A DNA stretch of 64,000 bases from Bradyrhizobium sp. NDS-1. Its GTDB lineage: Bacteria; Pseudomonadota; Alphaproteobacteria; Rhizobiales; Xanthobacteraceae. How positions within the stretch are numbered: the stretch's first letter is position 1; each line of letters starts with the position of its first letter. The position numbers and the translations under genes were made by a program. Positions 16,988-25,460 of this stretch are shown here, piece after piece. The notes below the pieces were generated by a model. It saw nothing but the letters and a program-made list of their open reading frames with translations, had not been told where the DNA came from and did no database searches. Location: the NCBI RefSeq assembly GCF_032918005.1, contig NZ_CP136628.1:4573501-4637500 (forward strand), read 5' to 3'.

Positions 16988-18370
16988 TTACGCCGGCGTC
17001 AGCTTGGCCACCTCCGCCTTCATGTCGTCCAGCACGCCCGAGATCGCACCGACCAGATCGTCGATCTGAGCCTTGGTGACGATCAGCGGCGGGCAGATGG
17101 CGATGGCGTCGAGCATGTTGCGCGAGATCACGCCGCGCTCCTGGAGCATGCGGCTGGCGATACCGCCGACCGCGCCGGGCGTCGCGGCCGCGCTCTTGCG
17201 GCCCTTGTCGAGCACGAGCTCGATCGCCGCGATCATGCCGACACCGCGGACCTCGCCGACCAGCGGATGGCTGGTGAGCTCGCGCAAGCGGCCCTGCATG
17301 TAGGCACCGAGCTCGGCGGCATGCGCGACCAGGCCGCGCTCCTCGATGATCTTGAGGTTTTCCAGCGCAATCGCCGAGCCGACGGGATGGCCGCCCGCGG
17401 TGAAACCGTGGCCGAGCACGCCGATCTTGTTGCTCTCGTCCGCGATCGGCTCGAACATGCGGTCGTTCATGATGATCGCCGAGAACGGAAAATAGCTCGA
17501 GGTGATCTGCTTGGAGACCACGAGCACGTCGGGCTTGATGCCGTAGGTCTCGCAGCCGAACATCTTGCCGGTGCGGCCGAAGCCGCAGATCACCTCGTCG
17601 GCGACCAGCAGGATGTCGTACTTCTTCAAGACCGCCTGGATCTTGTCCCAATAGGTCGCCGGCGGGACGATGACGCCGCCCGCGCCCATCACAGGCTCGC
17701 CGAAGAAGGCCGCGATCGTATCCGGTCCCTCCTTCTGGATCAGCGCGTCGAGTTCCTCGGCCCGGCGGGTCGCAAAGGCCTCCTCGCTCTCGCCGGGTGC
17801 GCCGTCCTTGTAGAAATGCGGTGAGCCCGTGTGCAGGATGTTCGGCAGCGGCAGGTCGAACGAGCGGTGATTGTTCGGCAGACCCGTGAGGCTGGCGGAG
17901 GCAATGGTGACGCCGTGATAGGCGCGCATCCGGCTGATCACCTTCTTACGCTGGGGCTGGCCGAGCGCGTTGGAGCGATAGGCGATCAGCTTCAACACGG
18001 TATCGTTGGCTTCCGAGCCGGAATTGGTGAAGAACACCTTGCTCATCGGCACAGGCGCGAGCGCGACCAGCTTCTCGGCAAGGTCGATCGAGGGCCCGTG
18101 CGATTTGGCGGAGAACGTGTGATAGAACGGCAGCGCCTGCATCTGCTTGTGCGCGGCCTCGACCAGCCGCTTCTCGTTGAAGCCGAGCCCGACGCTCCAC
18201 AGCCCGGCCATCGCCTCAAAATAGCGCTTTCCCGACGCATCGAAGACGTAGGGACCATCACCGCGTTCGATCACCAGCGGACCTGCCTGCTGATGCGTGC
18301 GCGCGTTGGTATAGGGATGGAGCTGATAGGCCACATCCCGGGCCTCTTGCGAATTGGGCAGCATGGACAT
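16988..18370 (-). CDS. Class III PLP-dependent aminotransferase (omega-transaminase)
   Basis: 460 residues, the normal length for the aspartate aminotransferase superfamily type III fold. It shows the phosphate cup NSGSEANDTVLKL, the ring-stacking RAYHGVT, the DEVICGFGRTG block with the PLP-binding Asp, and VSKQITSSYFPFSA with the Schiff-base Lys. The sequence fits the amine:pyruvate/putrescine-like transaminase group that uses pyruvate as acceptor; the amine substrate cannot be named. The RBS AAGGAT lies about 14 nt before the chosen start, and a second Met two codons in is an equally good start. Confidence 0.88.
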   Translation of the reverse strand: MSMLPNSQEARDVAYQLHPYTNARTHQQAGPLVIERGDGPYVFDASGKRYFEAMAGLWSVGLGFNEKRLVEAAHKQMQALPFYHTFSAKSHGPSIDLAEKLVALAPVPMSKVFFTNSGSEANDTVLKLIAYRSNALGQPQRKKVISRMRAYHGVTIASASLTGLPNNHRSFDLPLPNILHTGSPHFYKDGAPGESEEAFATRRAEELDALIQKEGPDTIAAFFGEPVMGAGGVIVPPATYWDKIQAVLKKYDILLVADEVICGFGRTGKMFGCETYGIKPDVLVVSKQITSSYFPFSAIIMNDRMFEPIADESNKIGVLGHGFTAGGHPVGSAIALENLKIIEERGLVAHAAELGAYMQGRLRELTSHPLVGEVRGVGMIAAIELVLDKGRKSAAATPGAVGGIASRMLQERGVISRNMLDAIAICPPLIVTKAQIDDLVGAISGVLDDMKAEVAKLTPA

Positions 18371-18534
18371 TTGCGAAGATCCTTGAAAGCGTCACGTCGC
18401 AGGCGGAGCCGGCGTCATCACTCGATGATCAAGCACCTTGGCTATTGCGACAGCGCGAAGCTTGCAACGCTAATTCGTCGGCAGCAAGCGCTCAGCAGCG
18501 TTGCACAAAGCCGCATGTCGGGGTTCGGCAGCGC

Positions 18535-18705
18535 TCACACCGCGTCGTCGTCATGCCCGTCGTCGGCACCGGCAGCGGCTTCCCTCACCTCCACCAGCGC
18601 CATCGAAAGCAGATAGACCGTCGTCGGCAGGCCAAGCCTGCGCGCCTTCTCGGCGGCATGCGACAGATCGCTCGCCAGCTCCTTGAGCTCGTCTCCCCGT
18701 GACAA
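18535..18705 (-). CDS. Small helical protein with TTG start, function unknown
   Basis: A 56-residue frame on the minus strand reads (M)SRGDELKELASDLSHAAEKA, then RRLGLPTTVYLLSMALVEVR and an acidic tail ending DDDAV. It starts at TTG 18705 with GAGG close upstream and ends at TGA 18535. The sequence is amphipathic with Ala/Leu/Glu heptad spacing and looks like a real short soluble protein. No ATG exists in the frame before residue 35, which makes it easy to miss. It lies between the aminotransferase and the GNAT/hydrolase operon, on the same strand. Confidence 0.6.
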   Translation of the reverse strand: MSRGDELKELASDLSHAAEKARRLGLPTTVYLLSMALVEVREAAAGADDGHDDDAV

Positions 18706-18735
18706 TCCCTCACCCCATCCACCGGTCGCGGTCGC

Positions 18736-19299
18736 CTAGACCGCAACGGCGCCGCTGGTTCTGATCAGTTCGGCGCTGGATTGGATTGTAGCAAAGTTCC
18801 CAATGACATTCACTACCGCATGCTTGTAAGCGGCGGCATCGCCCGTCCCCGGCTGCCGGCAAGCCACGGCGTCAGTGATCACGCTGTAGCGATGGCTGCG
18901 GTGAAACCCGTCCACGGCGGTGCCCAGAATGGTCTCGTCCAGGGAAAAACCGATCAGAATGCAGCGCATGGCGCGGATATTGGACATATGGTCCACAAAC
19001 CGCGACGAGCTGTAGGCGGACGGCAGCGGGTGCTCGAACGTCATCTCGCCCGGCCTCGGCCTCGTCTCTTCGATCCAATCGGTCAGCCTGGATGCCGGAT
19101 TGAACCAGGCGGCCTGCGCGATGCGCTTCAAATGCATCACCGGCCACAGATTGCCGCGCCACAGCGTCAGCAGTTCCAGGCAACGCGACGTGGCGGCATC
19201 ACCGTCGAAGATGACGTGGCGGCGCCCGGGAGTCAGGTATTCGACCTGGAGATCCGCGCAAACCAGGATCGGCGGATCATCGTGGATGGAAGCCAGCAT
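18736..19299 (-). CDS. Isochorismatase-fold protein lacking the usual Lys and Cys
   Basis: 187 residues with the cysteine-hydrolase (isochorismatase-like) fold: LVCADLQVEYL with the conserved Asp16, the SAY turn (residues 94-96) and IGFSLDETILGTAVDG (116-131) aligning with the nucleophile loop. The family triad is Asp-Lys-Cys. Here the Lys before SAY is replaced (FEHPLPSAY) and the Cys position is Thr123. Vinyl-ether hydrolases of the EntB/PhzD type also lack the Cys, so activity is possible but not amidase-like. It is the third gene of an operon, 25 nt after the GNAT gene. Confidence 0.72.
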   Translation of the reverse strand: MLASIHDDPPILVCADLQVEYLTPGRRHVIFDGDAATSRCLELLTLWRGNLWPVMHLKRIAQAAWFNPASRLTDWIEETRPRPGEMTFEHPLPSAYSSSRFVDHMSNIRAMRCILIGFSLDETILGTAVDGFHRSHRYSVITDAVACRQPGTGDAAAYKHAVVNVIGNFATIQSSAELIRTSGAVAV

Positions 19300-19324
19300 C
19301 GTGTTGCGCAGAGCTGCACCAATT

Positions 19325-19945
19325 TCAACGATCTGCGAGCGCGAGGTCCCGCAGCGGCGAGGTCACCGACCGCCCCGCCGAGGCGTCGAGCACGCCTGGC
19401 CGGTCCCAATCGCCCTCGGGACGGATGATGACATAGGGGTCGCTGTCGAGCGTGATCGCGTCCGGGCCCGGCTCGATCTCCAGCAGCATTTCCGTGTAGG
19501 AAAAATCCGAGAAGGTGATTTTGCGATTGTGGCCGAGCGGCTTGGCGCCGAAATGGGCCCAGAAGTCGACCAGCCTGTCCTGCGCCTGACCGTAGATCTT
19601 GCGAAAGCCCTTGCGTTTCACGTAGTCGACGCTGGCCTGCACCAGCTTGAACGAGACGCGCGAGCGCCGGTATTGGTGGCGCACCGCGAGCCGCTCCACC
19701 TTGGCGAAATCGCCGAAGAAGCGCACGCGCAGGCAGCCCGCAGGCTCGTTGCCGACGAAGCCGATGAAGTGTGCGGCGACCATGTCGTTACCGTCGAACT
19801 CCTCCTCGAACGGACAATCCTGCTCGGCGAGATAGACCGCGGAGCGGATGGCTGTGACCAGCATGAGATCGTTTGGATCGCGCGCGAGGCGGATGGTGAT
19901 GGCGCGGGAACAGGGCTTGGCGACAGGAATCCTAGTACCGTGCAT
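19325..19945 (-). CDS. GNAT family acyltransferase
   Basis: 206 residues from the ATG at 19945; the longer open frame runs back into the preceding gene. The GNAT core is visible: GFVGNEPAGCLRVRFFGDFA (strands 3-4), then VERLAVRHQYRRSRVSFKLV, the pyrophosphate-binding region in which the usual R-x2-G-x-G/A glycines are partly replaced. KIYGQAQDRLVDFWAHFG follows as the C-terminal fold element. Acyl donor and acceptor are unknown. Its start overlaps the end of the preceding GNAT-like gene by 14 nt, so the two are translationally coupled. Confidence 0.78.
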   Translation of the reverse strand: MHGTRIPVAKPCSRAITIRLARDPNDLMLVTAIRSAVYLAEQDCPFEEEFDGNDMVAAHFIGFVGNEPAGCLRVRFFGDFAKVERLAVRHQYRRSRVSFKLVQASVDYVKRKGFRKIYGQAQDRLVDFWAHFGAKPLGHNRKITFSDFSYTEMLLEIEPGPDAITLDSDPYVIIRPEGDWDRPGVLDASAGRSVTSPLRDLALADR

Positions 19946-20549
19946 CTGCAAAACTCCTTGCTTGGATGATCGCGCCCGGCATGTGCATCGGCTGCCGATG
20001 CCAGGGCCGCTCGTAGCACCAGAGATCGGGCTGGAAGCTCGGGACCGGCGCAAAGCCGGTCGCCTTCATGATGTCGCGTCCGGCCACCGTTGACGGCTGC
20101 GCATAGCAATCCGCATTGTGAAACCTTAGCTGTCGCAGATGCGCCGCGGCCTTGCCGAGACCGGCGATGCCGCGCCCCGTCGCCGCGATCGCCCAGATGT
20201 AGATGGCGGCGACGTCTTCCTTCGCGGAAGCGAGATAGTGCGTCTCGGGCGCGGTGAGGCAGATCTCGTCGAGGAGCAGCGCATCGTGCCCGCGGTCATT
20301 GAGAAACAGGAAGGCCATGCCGCCGACGAGATTGCCCTTCCGGCTGAACGTCAGGATGCTCTGGGGATCGAACGTGTAGTATCGCGCAAGCGCGGCTGCC
20401 CCGATCTGGACGCCCGGCACCAGCCGGTGCGCCATCTGCGAAAGCGCGGCAATTTCGGAAAATTGCGCGCAGCGGACATCGACATCCGGGCTCAGCGGCA
20501 AAGCATCGAAATCATGCCTTGCGGCAAACGAGCCCCTTTCCATAGCCAT
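19932..20549 (-). CDS. Second GNAT-like protein, first gene of the operon
   Basis: 205 residues, not assignable to a named family. GNLVGGMAFLFLNDRGHDAL and IYIWAIAATGRGIAGLGKAA resemble the strand 4 and the R-G-x-G-x-G/A acetyl-CoA loop of GNAT enzymes, and MKATGFAPVP resembles the usual end of the fold. It leads a three-gene minus-strand operon (GNAT-like, GNAT, isochorismatase-like) and diverges from a LysR gene across about 100 bp. This is the standard arrangement for a LysR target operon. Confidence 0.68.
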   Translation of the reverse strand: MAMERGSFAARHDFDALPLSPDVDVRCAQFSEIAALSQMAHRLVPGVQIGAAALARYYTFDPQSILTFSRKGNLVGGMAFLFLNDRGHDALLLDEICLTAPETHYLASAKEDVAAIYIWAIAATGRGIAGLGKAAAHLRQLRFHNADCYAQPSTVAGRDIMKATGFAPVPSFQPDLWCYERPWHRQPMHMPGAIIQARSFADARY

Positions 20550-20641
20550 TTCACGCCTCTATCGTCCGAGGCTTTCGTGCCCCGCTATGCCAATGAGCTT
20601 AGCGGCTGGGGATCAGGAGTATGCAACAGTTATTGCACCGG

Positions 20642-20663
20642 GGTGCTGCGATGATGCAGCACC
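20642..20663 (+). promoter_or_regulatory. Hairpin over the LysR gene start region
   Basis: GGTGCTGC (20642-20649), spacer GATGAT, GCAGCACC (20656-20663) form an 8-bp perfect inverted repeat. The ATG at 20651 lies in the loop. It may be an autoregulatory binding site or an RNA hairpin that limits translation from that start. Confidence 0.4.
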
Positions 20664-21661
20664 GTGAAGAAGCCCTGGATGCGTCCTGGGACGATTTGAA
20701 GCTGTTTTTAGCGTGCGCAAAGTATAAAAGTTTTCGCAACGCCGCCGAGGAGCTCGGGCTCACCTCCACCACGTTGATGCGGCGGATCGACCGGCTGGAA
20801 GAGAGCATCGGCTGCAAGCTGTTCCTGCGCGACCAGAGCGGGCTCACGCTCAGCGATGAAGGCACCGCGATGATCGCGGACGTGACGCATATGGAGCGTC
20901 ATGCCTTCAACGTCTTCCGCCGCGCCTCGCGATCGTCCAACGACACCTCGGGCACCGTGCGTGTCGCGGTGACGGAGGGCCCCGGCAATTTCTGGATCCT
21001 GCCGCGACTGATCGACTTCCAGAAAACCTACCGCAGGATCACCGTCGATTTGCGCTGTGCGATGGAGCAGGCCGACGTCGCACGGCTTGAATCGGACATC
21101 GCGATCCAGCTCGAGCCGCCGACCAATCCCGACCTGATCGTCGCCAAGCTCGGCCGCCTGCACATCTATCCCTTCGTCTCCAAGGAGTACGAAAGCCTCT
21201 ACGGCGTGCCGGCGTCGCTGGCCGAGCTGAAGGACCATCGCATCATCAAGCAGAGCGCGCCGCAGGTCGACGACGGCGCCTATGCCCGCGTGCTCGGACT
21301 GAAGTCGCTCGACGGCATCGTCGGGATCAAGACCAATTCCTCGGTCGGCGTGCTCTACGCCGTCGAGCGCGGTGCCGGCATCGGCTTCCTGCCGACGGTC
21401 TCGATCGCGCTCGGCGCGCCGCTTGTTGCCGTCGATCTCGGCGTGAGCCACCATGCCGATCTCTGGCTCACCTATCACAAGGAATTTCGAACCTCCGAGC
21501 GCCACAAGATCGTGGTCGACTGGCTGAAGAAGATCTTCGATCCCAAGACCTATCCGTGCTTCCGCGACGAGTTCATCCATCCGAACGCACTGGTGCCGAT
21601 GATGACCGCCGCGCGCGAGGGGTTTGGATTGACGGGGTATGTCGCGGCGACGCCGGCTTAG
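20651..21661 (+). CDS. LysR family transcriptional regulator
   Basis: About 336 residues. The N-terminal winged HTH (SFRNAAEELGLTSTTLMRRI, then RLEESIGCKLFLRDQSGLTL) is typical LysR. The C-terminal two-lobed effector domain follows (about 100-300, GTVRVAVTEGPGNFWILPRL at its start). The start is uncertain: an ATG at 20621 has AGGAG only 1 nt away, while 20651 lies inside a hairpin. It diverges from the GNAT/hydrolase operon, which I infer to be its target. The effector is unknown. Confidence 0.87.
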   Translation: MMQHREEALDASWDDLKLFLACAKYKSFRNAAEELGLTSTTLMRRIDRLEESIGCKLFLRDQSGLTLSDEGTAMIADVTHMERHAFNVFRRASRSSNDTSGTVRVAVTEGPGNFWILPRLIDFQKTYRRITVDLRCAMEQADVARLESDIAIQLEPPTNPDLIVAKLGRLHIYPFVSKEYESLYGVPASLAELKDHRIIKQSAPQVDDGAYARVLGLKSLDGIVGIKTNSSVGVLYAVERGAGIGFLPTVSIALGAPLVAVDLGVSHHADLWLTYHKEFRTSERHKIVVDWLKKIFDPKTYPCFRDEFIHPNALVPMMTAAREGFGLTGYVAATPA

Positions 21662-21716
21662 AGCGTTTTCGAGCGAAGTGGACACCGGTTCGCGTCAAGA
21701 AAACGCGTCAAAACAA
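21662..21716. repeat. Dispersed repeat, GAGCGTTTTCGAGCGAAGTG type (family C)
   Basis: The stretch starts GAGCGTTTTCGAGCGAAGTG and continues with ACCGGTTCGCG and AAGAAAACGCGTCAAAAC. From general knowledge, near-identical sequences are scattered through Rhizobiales genomes between genes. GCGTTTTC and GAAAACGC are inverted copies. It lies between the convergent LysR and autotransporter genes. Confidence 0.6.
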
Positions 21717-21736
21717 CAATCCAGGCGAGCTTGAGC

Positions 21737-22849
21737 TCACCATTTGTATTCGAAGCCGACCATGCCCTGGTGCGACGTCAGTTCGTTGCGGAACTTGCCG
21801 TCGTAATTGACGTAGAGCCGCGCCACGCTGGTCAGGTTGAGCGAAGCCGAAGCGCCGGCATCCGTGCCATAGCGGCTCTCGCCGATGCCGGGAACGACGA
21901 TGCTCTGAGTTCCCAGGCTGACCTGGATCGATCCAAGGTCCTGGTGGAAATTGTCGACGAACTTGCCGTAGGCCGACAGGTCCAGGATTTTCTGATCGAT
22001 GATGAAGTAGCGGCCGATCTCGGCCCCTATCATCAGGCGCGCGCGAGAGAGCGCCGTCGAGCCGACGTCGAGCGGGTCGAGACCGCCGGCCTCCTGGAAC
22101 GCCGCGCTGGTGGCACGCACATATTCCAGCGCGCCCTTGGGCACGATGCGCATCTGATCCTTGGTCCAGTAATAGCTGATCTCGGTCAGCGCGCCGTCGA
22201 CCGCGGCGCGATATCCTGCGGTCGCAAGGCCAAGGCCGGTGTCGCGGCTGGAGCGGACCTTGCCGAAACCGTGCACCACGGCGAAGGCCCAGGTCCAGGG
22301 ACCTTTGTCGACGGAGCCGCTGAAGCCGATCTGGGTCAGATCGAGTGTCGCCGACTGGAGCGCCAGCGGCACGTCGATGTCGGTGTGGCTCTGGTCGACC
22401 GAAAAGCCGAGATTGACGCCGGGCGCAACGCGTGCGCCAAAGCCGGCGACGCCGCCGAAGGTCCTGCGCTTGTCGCCGACGAAATCGCCTTGCGGATCCG
22501 TTCGCACCGAGATGCCGTAGCCCTCGAACCAGGTGCGATAGCGCGGATCTTCCGTCGCCGCCGATGCGCCGCCGCCGCCGGGATTGGTCCGGAACGCCCG
22601 ATTGACGCCGCCGGATGCTTGGTTGCCGAGCCGCTCCAGGAAGTTGGAGCCTAGATTGAGCATGCTGTTGCCGGCCGACTGGTCGTAATTGATCGAGGTC
22701 GGCGTCGGAATCGGGGTCGGTGACGGGGTCGGCGTGGGGGGCGTCGGGCTTTGCGCGAAGACTGGCGATGCGGCCGACATCGTCGCGACGATCGCAAACG
22801 CCATCGCGATCGCTGCCACGGCCCTTCCGACGCGGTCGAGCCCGATCAT
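21737..22849 (-). CDS. Outer-membrane autotransporter-type beta-barrel protein
   Basis: About 370 residues. The start at 22849 gives a clean signal peptide ending SPVFAQ; an ATG 12 codons earlier is possible. A Pro/Thr-rich linker (PTPPTPTPSPTPIPTPTS) follows. The remainder is an autotransporter-like barrel of alternating strands (for example GVAGFGARVAPGVNLGFSVD) ending MVGFEYKW, with the C-terminal aromatic needed by the BAM complex. There is almost no passenger, so it is a barrel-only outer-membrane protein. Function is unknown. Confidence 0.8.
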   Translation of the reverse strand: MIGLDRVGRAVAAIAMAFAIVATMSAASPVFAQSPTPPTPTPSPTPIPTPTSINYDQSAGNSMLNLGSNFLERLGNQASGGVNRAFRTNPGGGGASAATEDPRYRTWFEGYGISVRTDPQGDFVGDKRRTFGGVAGFGARVAPGVNLGFSVDQSHTDIDVPLALQSATLDLTQIGFSGSVDKGPWTWAFAVVHGFGKVRSSRDTGLGLATAGYRAAVDGALTEISYYWTKDQMRIVPKGALEYVRATSAAFQEAGGLDPLDVGSTALSRARLMIGAEIGRYFIIDQKILDLSAYGKFVDNFHQDLGSIQVSLGTQSIVVPGIGESRYGTDAGASASLNLTSVARLYVNYDGKFRNELTSHQGMVGFEYKW

Positions 22850-23263
22850 CTGCCGTGTTTCGGAGGGCTGCGAGGTGCAGCACATGACGACTCATCCCAA
22901 AGCGGAGGGCGCCCGCAAAAATACAACACGAGCGGTTCGCACATGCGGCGATTTGTGCTGAACTGCCACGGGGGGTCAACCGGTTGGCTCGTTGTCACCG
23001 AGCCTATTGCCCTCGATTGTGGTTCCGCGGCCACAGGTCGCAAATAGCAGATGATGGTCACCGCCCCCATCTTGAAAATTACGCGCAGCTTGCTAACGGG
23101 CGATTTTCATGTTGCAATATCGGCCACAATCGGAATTGGCCGCGCTGCTGTGTGTTTTGCGACATTGAGCCTCAAGACTCGAACAGACTTCCGGAAGCCC
23201 GTTTGTGGCGTGGCACGCGAAAAGCGGCCGCGTCTTTTTTATATCTAGTGGAGGAGACTAGCG
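22850..23263. other. Intergenic region upstream of the cold shock gene
   Basis: No convincing coding frame. It must hold the promoter of the leftward barrel gene and the long leader usual for cold-shock genes. The last 60 nt carry a GC-rich stretch (GAAAAGCGGCCGCGTC), a TTTTTTATAT tract (from 23235) and a strong Shine-Dalgarno GGAGGA. No -35/-10 pair is good enough to claim. Confidence 0.5.
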
Positions 23264-23470
23264 ATGCCGCAAAAGGGCACCGTCAAATGGTTCAACCCGA
23301 CCAAGGGCTATGGGTTCATCAAGCCGAACGGCAGCGACAAGGACGTGTTCGTCCACATCTCCGCCGTCGAGCGTGCCGGACTCTCCACCCTCAACGAGAA
23401 CCAGGTGGTTGAATACGACCTCGTGGAGAACCGCGGCAAAGCATCCGCGGAGAACCTCAAGGTCTCCTGA
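23264..23470 (+). CDS. Cold shock protein, CspA family
   Basis: 68 residues, a single cold-shock domain. It has RNP1-type KGYGFIKP (residues 14-21) and RNP2-type VFVHISAVE (residues 29-37), which bind single-stranded RNA and DNA, and the opening MPQKGTVKWFNPTKG of the family. It acts as an RNA chaperone that melts secondary structure. It has a strong GGAGGA ribosome binding site and a clear rho-independent terminator 36 nt after the stop, so it is monocistronic. Confidence 0.96.
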   Translation: MPQKGTVKWFNPTKGYGFIKPNGSDKDVFVHISAVERAGLSTLNENQVVEYDLVENRGKASAENLKVS

Positions 23471-23505
23471 TTTCTCTCAAGGCTGACGCGAGAGATCATG
23501 ACGTT

Positions 23506-23535
23506 GCCCCCGGCTCTGCCGGGGGATTTTGTTTT
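23506..23535 (+). terminator. Rho-independent terminator of the cold shock gene
   Basis: An 8-bp GC stem, CCCCCGGC-TCT-GCCGGGGG, is followed by ATTTTGTTTT. It lies between the convergent cold shock and purN genes. The T-rich side faces away from purN, so it serves only the plus strand. Confidence 0.9.
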
Positions 23536-23561
23536 GGAAAGACCGCCGCGAGGACAGCGCT

Positions 23562-24230
23562 TCAGCGCACCACCGGCGCAACCAGAAAATTCTCCGACGC
23601 CGCGCTTCCTTCCGTCCTGCACACATCGCCCTCGATCCGGACCTTGCCGGTCGCAAGCAGCCGCAACGCCTCGGGATAGATGCGGTGCTCGACTTCGAGG
23701 ATGCGCTCGGACAGCGTGTCTCCCGTGTCGTGATCGCTGACGGGCACGGCGCCCTGCATCACGATCGGGCCGGCATCGGTCTCGGGGATCACGAAGTGCA
23801 CCGTCGCGCCGGACAGTTTGACGCCGGCGCGCAAGGCCTGGCCGTGCGGGTCGAGGCCGGGGAAGGACGGCAGCAGGGAGGGATGGATGTTGAGCATCCG
23901 CCCGTACCAGGCCCTGGTGAACTCGGCTGTGAACAGGCGCATGAAGCCGCCGAGACAAATCAGCTCGATACCGCGCTGGTCGAGCGCCGCCTGCAGCACC
24001 TTCTCGAAGCCGGCGCGGTCCTTGCCGAACGGCTTGCTCTCGATCACCAGCGTATTCACGCCGGCCGCCTTGGCGCGCTCGAGCCCGAGCGCATCGGTCT
24101 TGTTCGAGATGACGAGCGAGATCTCGGCCGGAAAATCCGCAGCAGCGGCTGCCTTGATCAGCGCGGCCATGTTGGAGCCGCGGCCGGAGATCAGGATGGC
24201 GACGCGGCGCTTCATCACAGCGCCAGTCAT
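23562..24230 (-). CDS. purN: Phosphoribosylglycinamide formyltransferase
   Basis: 222 residues. ILISGRGSNMAALI binds the ribotide phosphate, LNIHPSLLPSFPG carries the catalytic Asn and His, and GATVHFVIPETDAGPI carries the catalytic Asp and folate site. The enzyme transfers the formyl group of 10-formyl-THF to GAR, step 3 of purine synthesis. Its ATG overlaps the purM stop by 1 nt (TAATG), so the pair is translationally coupled in the order purM-purN. Confidence 0.96.
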   Translation of the reverse strand: MTGAVMKRRVAILISGRGSNMAALIKAAAAADFPAEISLVISNKTDALGLERAKAAGVNTLVIESKPFGKDRAGFEKVLQAALDQRGIELICLGGFMRLFTAEFTRAWYGRMLNIHPSLLPSFPGLDPHGQALRAGVKLSGATVHFVIPETDAGPIVMQGAVPVSDHDTGDTLSERILEVEHRIYPEALRLLATGKVRIEGDVCRTEGSAASENFLVAPVVR

Positions 24231-25303
24231 TACAGTGCCATGTCGAGGTGGCCGTTATAGACGACGCGGTGCTCGCCGTCGGCCGGGATCACGGTGCCGA
24301 GCTGCACCACCGTCTCGCCGGCATCGGTAAGGACCTCGACCACCTTGTCGACCTTGTCGGGCTCGACGATCGCGATCATGCCGATGCCGCAATTGAACGT
24401 GCGCAGCATCTCCAGCTCGGCGATGCCGGCCTGCGCCGCCAGCCATTTGAACACCGGCAGCACCGGCAGGCGCGCAAGGTCGATGCCGACGCCGAGGGTC
24501 TTCGGCAGCACGCGCGGAATGTTGTCGGTAAAGCCGCCGCCGGTGATGTGGGCGAGCCCCTTCACCGCGCCGGTCTCGCGGATCGCGCGCAGGCAGGATT
24601 TGACGTAGAGCTTCGTCGGCGTCAGCAGCGCGCCGCCGAGCGTCATCACGGGCGCGAACGGCGCCTGCGCCTCGAAGCCGAGGCCGGATTGCTCCACGAT
24701 CTTGCGCACCAGCGAGAAGCCGTTGGAATGCACGCCCGACGAAGCGAGACCAATCACGGCATCGCCTGCGGCGATGTCCTTGCGCGGCAACAGCGTACCC
24801 CGCTCCGCGGCACCGACGGCAAAGCCGCCGAGATCGTAATCGCCATCCTTGTACAGGCCCGGCATCTCGGCGGTCTCGCCGCCGATCAGGGCGCAGCCGG
24901 ATTCGCGGCAGCCCTCCGCGACGCCCGCGACGATCGCGGCCGTGGCCTCGGGGTCGAGCTTGCCGCAGGCGAAATAGTCGAGAAAGAACAGCGGCTCGGC
25001 GCCCTGCACCACGAGGTCGTTGACGCTCATGGCGACGAGGTCGATGCCGATCCCGCCGTGCAGCCCGGTCTCGATCGCGATCTTGACCTTGGTGCCGACG
25101 CCATCGGTCGCGGCGACCAGGACGGGATCCTTGAAACCGGCCGCCTTGAGGTCGAACAGGCCGCCGAATCCGCCGATCTCGGCGTCGGCGCCGGGCCGTG
25201 CGGTGGCGCGCACCATCGGCTTGATCAGGTCGACCAGGCGGTTGCCCGCATCGATATCGACGCCTGAATCGGCGTAAGTGAGGCCGTTATTGCGGTCGGT
25301 CAT
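24230..25303 (-). CDS. purM: Phosphoribosylformylglycinamidine cyclo-ligase (AIR synthetase)
   Basis: 357 residues from the ATG at 25303 ([20 protein letters not shown]). The frame is open 18 codons further but without family similarity. ATP-grasp-like PurM hallmarks are [27 protein letters not shown] and [11 protein letters not shown]. It closes FGAM to AIR with ATP, step 5 of purine synthesis. It is first of the purM-purN pair and diverges from the phosphatidyltransferase gene. Confidence 0.96.
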   Translation of the reverse strand: MTDRNNGLTYADSGVDIDAGNRLVDLIKPMVRATARPGADAEIGGFGGLFDLKAAGFKDPVLVAATDGVGTKVKIAIETGLHGGIGIDLVAMSVNDLVVQGAEPLFFLDYFACGKLDPEATAAIVAGVAEGCRESGCALIGGETAEMPGLYKDGDYDLGGFAVGAAERGTLLPRKDIAAGDAVIGLASSGVHSNGFSLVRKIVEQSGLGFEAQAPFAPVMTLGGALLTPTKLYVKSCLRAIRETGAVKGLAHITGGGFTDNIPRVLPKTLGVGIDLARLPVLPVFKWLAAQAGIAELEMLRTFNCGIGMIAIVEPDKVDKVVEVLTDAGETVVQLGTVIPADGEHRVVYNGHLDMAL

Positions 25304-25460
25304 GCCCGATTTCCAGTGGGTTTGCGGCTGGTTACGTCGAATTCCGGGGACGCGCAATGGCTCGCATGGCGCCCCGCCGTATACTATGTAGAGATATCAA
25401 CCGGTTCAGCCTCCCGAGAGGCCGGATTCGAGGTCAGACCGGGTGTCGGGAAGCGCTTTC

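Noticed and set aside
23051..23248. 65-codon frame upstream of the cold shock gene
   Set aside because: No ribosome site and no protein-like pattern; the region is better explained as the cold-shock leader.
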